Shown in pieces: positions 1 through 6,700 of a DNA stretch of 6,700 nt. The DNA is from Opitutaceae bacterium. Lineage in GTDB: Bacteria; Verrucomicrobiota; Verrucomicrobiia; Opitutales; Opitutaceae. Location of the stretch: contig PMSP01000309.1 of NCBI GenBank assembly GCA_003168315.1, positions 1 through 6,700 on the forward strand. Direction: 5' to 3'. Each line of letters opens with the position of its first letter. Within the stretch, counting starts at the first letter, position 1. Position numbers and translations under genes: made by a program. The notes below the pieces were generated by a model. The model was not told the DNA's origin. It saw only the letters and a program-made list of their open reading frames with translations, and did no database searches.

Positions 1-717
1 GACGATCTGGCCGCGGATCCGGCGCATCGCGGAATTGAGGAGGGAATGCCCGCAGACCGTCGGGATCGCCGCCAGCCCGAACATGAACGCCCACTCGCGG
101 CCGGACCCGGCGTCAAAGGTGTGGATCCTCGGGAGCGCTACCACCAGGCAGATGAGGGCCGCCTGCGCGTACACCGGGATCACATAGAGCCATATCGAGG
201 GGAAGTCGCGGTTCCTGCGGCCGAGCGCGAGGTAGAGGGCGAAGAGCAGCATCGAGAGGAGGCACACCGCGTCCCCGGCAAGGCTCCCGCCGCCGTTCAG
301 GGCGTCCCTGACCGACAGCGTCAGGAGCCCGGCGATCGCAAGGACCGTGCCGGCAACCTCCGTCCGGTTGATCCTTTCCCTTGCGAGCCAGACGAGGAAG
401 AAGGGGAGGGCCACCGGGACCAGGTTCACGATCAGGGTCGCCTGCGCGACGACCGTCATCCGCGCCCCGAGCGTCCAGAGGATCAGGTGGAGCGCGAGGA
501 CGAGGGCCGGCGCGTGCGTGCGGCGCAGGTGGGCGGCCGTGAAGGCGCCCCGGTGCCTCCGCAGCTGGAAAACGAGGACCGGCGAAAGGAGGATGGAGGC
601 GATCACGAGCCGCAGCGCCGTCAGGACGAACGGGTCGGTCGCGCTGAGCCTGATGAAGATCGCCGAGGTCGAGCACGCCAGCACGCCTAGGAAAAGCAGG
701 AGATACCGCAGGAACAT
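1..717 (-). CDS. EamA/DMT-superfamily membrane transporter, 3' end outside window
   Basis: Probably an inner-membrane permease of the drug/metabolite transporter superfamily, moving an unidentified small metabolite. Reading leftwards from the ATG at 717-715 gives 239 residues with no stop before the window edge. About eight hydrophobic helices are visible (roughly residues 4-24, 30-50, 67-87, 90-110, 119-139, 148-167, 174-194, 208-228). Family-like features are the N-terminal FIRLSATDPFVLTALRLVIA, the end of the first repeat near VNLVPVALPFFLVW (98-110) with the charged ARERI turn, and AIPTVCGHSLLNSAMRRI in the second repeat. Members usually have ten helices and 280-300 residues, so about 50-60 residues are missing. 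The frame is closed upstream by TAA at 750-748. GTG codons at 744 and 735 are alternative starts, and none has a strong Shine-Dalgarno sequence. It is divergent from the secreted hydrolase-like gene. Family assignment is firm; substrate and direction of transport are unknown. Confidence 0.88.
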   Translation of the reverse strand, partial: MFLRYLLLFLGVLACSTSAIFIRLSATDPFVLTALRLVIASILLSPVLVFQLRRHRGAFTAAHLRRTHAPALVLALHLILWTLGARMTVVAQATLIVNLVPVALPFFLVWLARERINRTEVAGTVLAIAGLLTLSVRDALNGGGSLAGDAVCLLSMLLFALYLALGRRNRDFPSIWLYVIPVYAQAALICLVVALPRIHTFDAGSGREWAFMFGLAAIPTVCGHSLLNSAMRRIRGQIV

Positions 718-754
718 CTCAAGGGACCCTGGCACGGCCGCCACTGCTTAGGCA

Positions 755-764
755 AACGATCGTT
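755..764. repeat. Perfect 10-bp palindrome AACGATCGTT, possible operator
   Basis: AACGATCGTT equals its own reverse complement, and the next-but-one flanking bases (C753 and G766) also pair. It lies 38 bp upstream of the transporter start and 69 bp upstream of the secreted-protein start, partly overlapping a TTGGAC that resembles a -35 box. A dimeric regulator controlling both divergent genes could bind here, but no regulator gene is visible and a 10-bp palindrome can occur by chance. Confidence 0.3.
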
Positions 765-815
765 GGACATTAACATGGAATGCGGCTTGTGAAGGCTCCG
801 GAGTGGAATCTTTAT

Positions 816-823
816 GGTGGAAG
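816..823 (+). promoter_or_regulatory. Probable ribosome-binding site that decides the start at 834
   Basis: GGTGGAAG lies about 10-12 bases before the ATG at 834, a little long but usable. The in-frame ATG at 780 lacks such a sequence. Starting at 834 also places the signal peptide at the exact N-terminus, whereas starting at 780 would put 18 mixed residues in front of it. Confidence 0.55.
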
Positions 824-833
824 ACAAACCCCA

Positions 834-2741
834 ATGAAAAAACTTCTCCCCATCCTAGCGTGCCTTGCCGCCCTCTGCGCGGCACGGGCCGGCAACTACC
901 AGAACTTCGGCGTCGCCGTCTACATCCCCGTCTCGGTGGTGAAGACCTTCGCCGACCCGAAGGTCCTCCAGTCGGAATGGGACCTGATCAACAGCCAGGT
1001 GAAGGTCGACAAGGTCTACATCGAGGTCCACCGCGACCGGGTCCTTGCCGACGACAAGCTCCTTGAGGACGTGAAGGCGTTCTTCACGAGCCGCGGCGTC
1101 CAGGTGGCGGCCGGAAGCGCGTTCTCGGACTCCGAGGCGGACCAGTTCAAGTCCTTCTGCTACACGAAGCCGGGTGACCGCGACTTCGTGAAGAAGGTCT
1201 CGGAGCTCGCGGCCCGGCATTTCGACGAGTTCATCCTGGACGACTTCTTCTTCGTCAACACGAAGACCGACTCCGACATCGCCGCCAAGGGCGACCGCTC
1301 GTGGACCGATTTCCGGCTGGCCCTGATGGACGACGCCGGGGCCAACCTGGTCGTCAAGGCCGCCAAGGACGTGAACCCGAAGATCAAGGTGGTCATCAAG
1401 TTTCCCAACTGGTACGAGCATTTCCAGGGCCTCGGCTTCGACCTGGACAAGGAGCCCAAGATATTCGACGGGATCTACACGGGCACGGAGACCCGCGACC
1501 CGGTCTACACGGACCAGTTCCTGCAGCAGTATGAGAGCTACCAGATCATCCGCTACTTCGAGAACATAAAGCCGGGCGGCAATGGCGGGGGATGGGTGGA
1601 CACCTACGGCTCGCGCTACGCGGACCGCTACGCGGAGCAGCTATGGGACACGATGTTCGCGAAGGCCCGCGAGATCACGCTCTTCAACTGGCGGCTCATA
1701 CTCGGGAAGGCCGCGGCGGGCGACCGGAAGGACTGGGAGACCCTGAACACGACCCTGAACTACAACGCGGTCTCGGCCGACTACCATCCGGTCGGCGACG
1801 GCGCCTCCCAGACCCCGACCTGGGGCACGGTCGCGGGGGTGGCCCTGAGGCAGGCCGACGCCGTCCTCGGCAAGCTCGGCAACCCGATCGGCATCGAGTG
1901 CTACAAACCCTACCAATCGACGGGCGAGGACTTCCTGCACAACTACATCGGCATGATCGGTATACCGATCGACCTGCACCCGGAGTTCCCGACGGACGCG
2001 AAGCTCGTCCTCCTGACCGAGTCGGCGAAGTTCGACCCGGACATCGTGGCGAAGATCAAGGGGCAGCTCGTGGCCGGCAAGTCGGTCGTCATCACCTCCG
2101 GCCTCCTGCGCGCACTGAAGGGTAAGGGGATAGAGAGCATCTGCGAGGTGGAGGTCTCGGACAACAAGGTCCTGGCCCGGGAGTACTCGACCGGCTTCGG
2201 CGCGGGCGACCGCACCGACCTCGGGGCCGACGACCGCAAGCCCGGGATCCTCTTCCCGGAGGTGCGCTTCCTGACGAACGACGCCTGGGGCCTCGTGAGC
2301 GCGCTCGAGAACGGCAACGGGTACCCGATCATGCTGATGGACAAGTACAGCAAGGGGACCCTCTACGTCTGGACCATCCCTGACGACTTCCGCAACCTGT
2401 ACGCCCTCCCGTCGGACGTCACGAGCGCGATCAAGGACACCGTGATGGCCAATTTTCCCGTGCGACTCGACGGCCAGGGCCAGGTCTCGCTGTTCGCCTA
2501 CGACAACGGCGCCTTCGTCGTCGAGTCCTTCCTGCCGAGCCTGACCGAGGTGAGGGTGACGGTGCAGGGCGAGTACACGAAGCTCAGGAACCTGGTCACG
2601 GGCGATGTCGTCCCCTCATACATCCCCGAGCCGCCGAAGGGATTTCGGCGCCGCCGCGAGCGTGCCGACGCCACCCCGAAATCGCACTTCATGTTCCCGG
2701 TGCTGCCGCACAGCTTCGACGCCTTCGTAGCCGAGAAGTGA
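834..2741 (+). CDS. Secreted TIM-barrel, glycoside hydrolase-like protein of unknown substrate
   Basis: A 635-residue protein exported by a Sec signal peptide (1-19: KK, then a hydrophobic stretch, cleavage after ARA before Gly20; no good lipobox). Residues 22-290 look like a (beta/alpha)8 barrel: strands near VYIEVHRD (61-68), FILDDFFF (133-140), VVIKFPNW (186-193), FDGIYTGTETRD (211-222) and ITLFNWR (281-287). Acidic residues at strand ends (E64, D136, D137, E219) are catalytic candidates. Residues 350-545 resemble the amidotransferase-like domain that follows the barrel in GH42-type enzymes (KLVLLTESAKFD, GKSVVITSG). Residues 545-635 are beta-rich, like the C-terminal sandwich of such enzymes, with a basic loop RRRRER at 605-610. 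I infer a polysaccharide- or glycoside-acting enzyme outside the cytoplasm. I do not recognise a named family, and a non-catalytic role is possible. An in-frame ATG at 780 is a less likely start. It converges with the next gene, 13 bp away. Confidence 0.85.
   Translation: MKKLLPILACLAALCAARAGNYQNFGVAVYIPVSVVKTFADPKVLQSEWDLINSQVKVDKVYIEVHRDRVLADDKLLEDVKAFFTSRGVQVAAGSAFSDSEADQFKSFCYTKPGDRDFVKKVSELAARHFDEFILDDFFFVNTKTDSDIAAKGDRSWTDFRLALMDDAGANLVVKAAKDVNPKIKVVIKFPNWYEHFQGLGFDLDKEPKIFDGIYTGTETRDPVYTDQFLQQYESYQIIRYFENIKPGGNGGGWVDTYGSRYADRYAEQLWDTMFAKAREITLFNWRLILGKAAAGDRKDWETLNTTLNYNAVSADYHPVGDGASQTPTWGTVAGVALRQADAVLGKLGNPIGIECYKPYQSTGEDFLHNYIGMIGIPIDLHPEFPTDAKLVLLTESAKFDPDIVAKIKGQLVAGKSVVITSGLLRALKGKGIESICEVEVSDNKVLAREYSTGFGAGDRTDLGADDRKPGILFPEVRFLTNDAWGLVSALENGNGYPIMLMDKYSKGTLYVWTIPDDFRNLYALPSDVTSAIKDTVMANFPVRLDGQGQVSLFAYDNGAFVVESFLPSLTEVRVTVQGEYTKLRNLVTGDVVPSYIPEPPKGFRRRRERADATPKSHFMFPVLPHSFDAFVAEK
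1955..1970. repeat. Perfect 16-bp palindrome inside the hydrolase-like gene
   Basis: GATCGGTATACCGATC is identical to its reverse complement and is the longest perfect uninterrupted palindrome I noticed here. It lies in frame, encoding part of MIGIPIDL at about residues 374-381. Eight matched base pairs are expected by chance roughly once in 65,000 positions, so one in 6.7 kb is somewhat unusual but not decisive. No role is evident. Confidence 0.4.
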
Positions 2742-2754
2742 CCGCGACCGCAGG

Positions 2755-3453
2755 CTACCAACCCCAGAAGGCGGGGCCGCCGGCGAACGGCGCCAGCGGG
2801 GCATACGGGCCATAGAGGGAGTACGGCCCGCAGGGTCCGTAGAAGGGCTGGATGCCCTTCCCGCGCAGCTCCTCGAAGCCGACGCCCAGGGTGAAGTTGC
2901 CCGAGGGGTCGGTGACCGTGAAGTCCGCCGACGTCCCATAGAAGCTCTGCCGATGGCTCCCGCCGCCGACGACGAACGAGAGGTCGCCGTGGATCTCGGC
3001 CCGCAGCGGGGCCGACACGGTCGTCTCGGAAGGGGGCGGGACCGGGGAGGGCGTCGGCGACGGTGCCGCCGGTGAATAGGTGAACCCCTGGTCGGGCGGC
3101 GGCCCGAGGGCGATCGCCCGGGCGACCATGGTGTCGAGGACCTCGCGCTCGCTGGCGGAAAGGCCGTCCAGGCCCGCCGAGGCGCGCTCGCTCGCGGTGT
3201 GCCGCGCCGAGAATGCCGAGGAGAATCCCGTGACGCCCCCCTGGCGGGCGAGCGTCGCGTCGTGGGCCACGAGGCCGTCCAGGGACGCGGACTGCTTGGG
3301 CGTCAGCCTCGTGAAGCCGGTGGCGGCCTTTTCCTCGGGCGTCAGGGTGTCGCTGAACCTGGCTTCCGCCGCCCGCGCCGTCGTCGCCACGAGGAGCGCC
3401 GCGCAGAGGAGCCCGGCGCGGGCGATTTTCAGGGTGGGGCGATGGAAGGTCAT
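2755..3453 (-). CDS. Small secreted protein with repeated helical motifs and Gly/Tyr/Pro-rich tail, function unknown
   Basis: A 232-residue protein that I cannot assign to a named family. It starts with a Sec signal peptide (basic residues to 12, hydrophobic 14-25, probable cleavage after ARA at 28). The mature part has a helical region with a repeated motif: LTPKQSASLDGLVAHDATL (50-68) and LSASEREVLDTMVARAIAL (98-116) share L-x(7)-LD-x(2)-VA-x(4)-L, and LTPEEKAATG (37-46) is a shorter relative. A Pro/Ser/Thr linker (128-144) leads to a short beta-rich segment (150-192, EIHGDLSFVVGGG and later SADFTV) and a tail with two YGP repeats ending in FWGW. The start is fixed by TAG two codons upstream of the ATG; AGAGG directly abuts the ATG, so ribosome-binding is weak. 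It lies 45 bp downstream of metH on the same strand and may be co-transcribed. A cell-envelope or surface role is a guess from export and composition. Confidence 0.83.
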   Translation of the reverse strand: MTFHRPTLKIARAGLLCAALLVATTARAAEARFSDTLTPEEKAATGFTRLTPKQSASLDGLVAHDATLARQGGVTGFSSAFSARHTASERASAGLDGLSASEREVLDTMVARAIALGPPPDQGFTYSPAAPSPTPSPVPPPSETTVSAPLRAEIHGDLSFVVGGGSHRQSFYGTSADFTVTDPSGNFTLGVGFEELRGKGIQPFYGPCGPYSLYGPYAPLAPFAGGPAFWGW

Positions 3454-3498
3454 CCTCTATGGTGAGACGCAGGACCCATCCTAAAGTTCCGGGCCACC

Positions 3499-6174
<2,676 letters not shown>

Positions 6175-6190
6175 CTTTTGCTGGCCGGCG

Positions 6191-6700
6191 TCAGGAGATG
6201 ACGAGCCGCTCGAGCCCGCTCAGGCGCATCGCCGTCGTGTGCTGGGGCACCCTCCTGGGCGGGAATGCGCCCACCGCCTTGGCGATCGCGGCGATGTGCG
6301 CGGGCGTCGACCCGCAGCAGCCGCCGACCATGTTGAGCCAGCCATTCCCCGCGAAATCGCCGAGCACCCCGGCCATGTCGGCCGGCGTCTCGTCATAGCC
6401 CCCGAAGGCGTTCGGGAGCCCGGCGTTCGGGTGGCACGTGACGTAGCACTGGGCGATGGAGGAGAGCTCCTCGACGTACGGCCTCATCTGCCTGCCCCCG
6501 AGGGCGCAGTTGATGCCGACCGAGAAGGGGTTGGCGTGCGCGATGCTCGAGTAGAACGCGCTGATCGTCTGCCCCGAGAGGGTCCGCCCCGAGGCGTCGG
6601 TGATCGTGACGGACAGCATCACCGGGATCCGCACCCCGGTCTCGTCAAACAGGAGCTCGGTCGCGAAGAGAGCCGCCTTGGCGTTCAGCGTGTCGAAGAT
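6191..6700 (-). CDS. metH: Methionine synthase homocysteine/zinc-domain subunit (split MetH), 5' end outside window
   Basis: C-terminal 169 residues of the homocysteine-binding barrel that activates homocysteine as a zinc thiolate. Visible motifs are IFDTLNAKAA, VTITDASGRTLSGQT, GINCALG, YVTCHPNAGLPNAFGGYD and MVGGCCGSTPAHI. The three zinc ligands are present: Cys65 of the visible part (codon 6508-6506) and the pair Cys128-Cys129 (codons 6319-6314). Their 63-residue spacing equals that of Cys247 and Cys310 in E. coli MetH. The reading frame stays open to the right edge, so about 180 residues are missing upstream. The protein ends with AMRLSGLERLVIS and TGA at 6193-6191, exactly where full-length MetH enters the linker to the folate barrel. 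It precedes the folate/B12 subunit by 16 bp on the same strand, presumably in one transcript. Any promoter or cobalamin/SAM riboswitch for this operon would lie beyond the window. A betaine-homocysteine methyltransferase is less likely, given the exact match to the MetH linker sequence and the neighbour. Confidence 0.96.
   Translation of the reverse strand: MFDTLNAKAALFATELLFDETGVRIPVMLSVTITDASGRTLSGQTISAFYSSIAHANPFSVGINCALGGRQMRPYVEELSSIAQCYVTCHPNAGLPNAFGGYDETPADMAGVLGDFAGNGWLNMVGGCCGSTPAHIAAIAKAVGAFPPRRVPQHTTAMRLSGLERLVIS

Larger units (their letters stand above)
718..833. promoter_or_regulatory. Divergent intergenic region, promoters for both flanking genes expected
   Basis: This 116-bp stretch separates the start of the leftward transporter from the start of the rightward secreted protein, so both promoters should lie here or in the overlapping 5' ends. 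I could not find a convincing -35/-10 pair on either strand. A TTGGAC at 763-768 on the plus strand resembles a -35 box but has no good -10 at 16-18 bp. The region is locally more A+T-rich (about 750-780 and 808-840) than the surrounding genes, as expected of a control region. It contains a 10-bp palindrome, listed separately. Confidence 0.5.

Noticed and set aside
46..690. Plus-strand open frame of 214 codons at the left edge
   Set aside because: The translation is an Arg/Glu/Asp/Pro-rich low-information sequence. The opposite strand in another frame gives a convincing multi-helix EamA transporter over the same bases.
775..792. Tiny open frame (ATG GAA TGC GGC TTG TGA) that could be a leader peptide
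   Set aside because: Five codons, no ribosome-binding site, no attenuator-like hairpin after it; expected by chance.
780..833. Upstream in-frame ATG as start of the secreted protein
   Set aside because: It would add 18 mixed residues in front of a well-formed signal peptide and has no ribosome-binding site, unlike the ATG at 834.
2777..2791. Hairpin CGCCG-GCGAA-CGGCG just after the convergent gene ends, as a terminator
   Set aside because: Short stem, no T-run on either strand, and it lies inside the coding sequence of the small secreted protein.
2808..2840. Inverted GGGCC/GGCCC repeat near the 3' end of the small secreted protein gene
   Set aside because: Explained by the codons of the repeated Tyr-Gly-Pro motif in the protein; no sign of a regulatory or mobile element.
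6191..6700. MetH homocysteine-domain fragment as a pseudogene remnant
   Set aside because: All three zinc cysteines and the conserved loops are intact, the frame is open to the window edge, and the complementary subunit follows directly, so a working split enzyme is the better reading.

Overview
This is a G+C-rich bacterial segment. The two complete proteins of unknown role both begin with Sec-type signal peptides. The methionine-cycle enzyme is a cobalamin-dependent MetH of the E. coli type. Together these suggest a bacterium, probably Gram-negative. I cannot assign a phylum from the sequence. ATA (Ile) and AGG (Arg) codons recur despite the high G+C, and Shine-Dalgarno sequences are weak at several starts.

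Layout. (1) Positions 717 to 1, minus strand: the first 239 residues of an EamA/DMT-family membrane transporter that runs off the left edge. (2) 718-833: a 116-bp divergent intergenic region with a perfect 10-bp palindrome. (3) 834-2741, plus strand: a 635-residue secreted protein that reads like a TIM-barrel glycoside hydrolase, followed by a glutamine-amidotransferase-like segment and a beta-rich C-terminus, broadly as in GH42 enzymes. Its substrate is unknown. (4) 2755-3453, minus strand, ending 13 bp from the previous gene: a small secreted protein with repeated helical motifs, a Pro/Ser linker and a Gly/Tyr/Pro-rich tail, of unknown function. (5) 3499-6174, minus strand: the folate-, cobalamin- and activation-domain part of methionine synthase. 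(6) 6191-6700, minus strand, open at the right edge: the C-terminal half of the zinc/homocysteine domain of the same enzyme, as a separate polypeptide.

How they fit together. The two MetH pieces are adjacent, co-directional and 16 bp apart. Together they cover the part of a normal ~1,230-residue MetH that lies inside the window, so the enzyme is split at the linker between the homocysteine and folate domains. The small secreted protein lies 45 bp downstream on the same strand and may be co-transcribed, with no visible functional link. The transporter and the hydrolase-like gene are divergent and might share control, for example uptake of a product released outside the cytoplasm, but this is inference from position alone.

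I see no tRNA, rRNA, CRISPR array, insertion sequence or convincing intrinsic terminator. The window looks chromosomal and mostly ordinary. The points most worth a second look are the split metH, the secreted TIM-barrel protein and the small repeat-bearing secreted protein.
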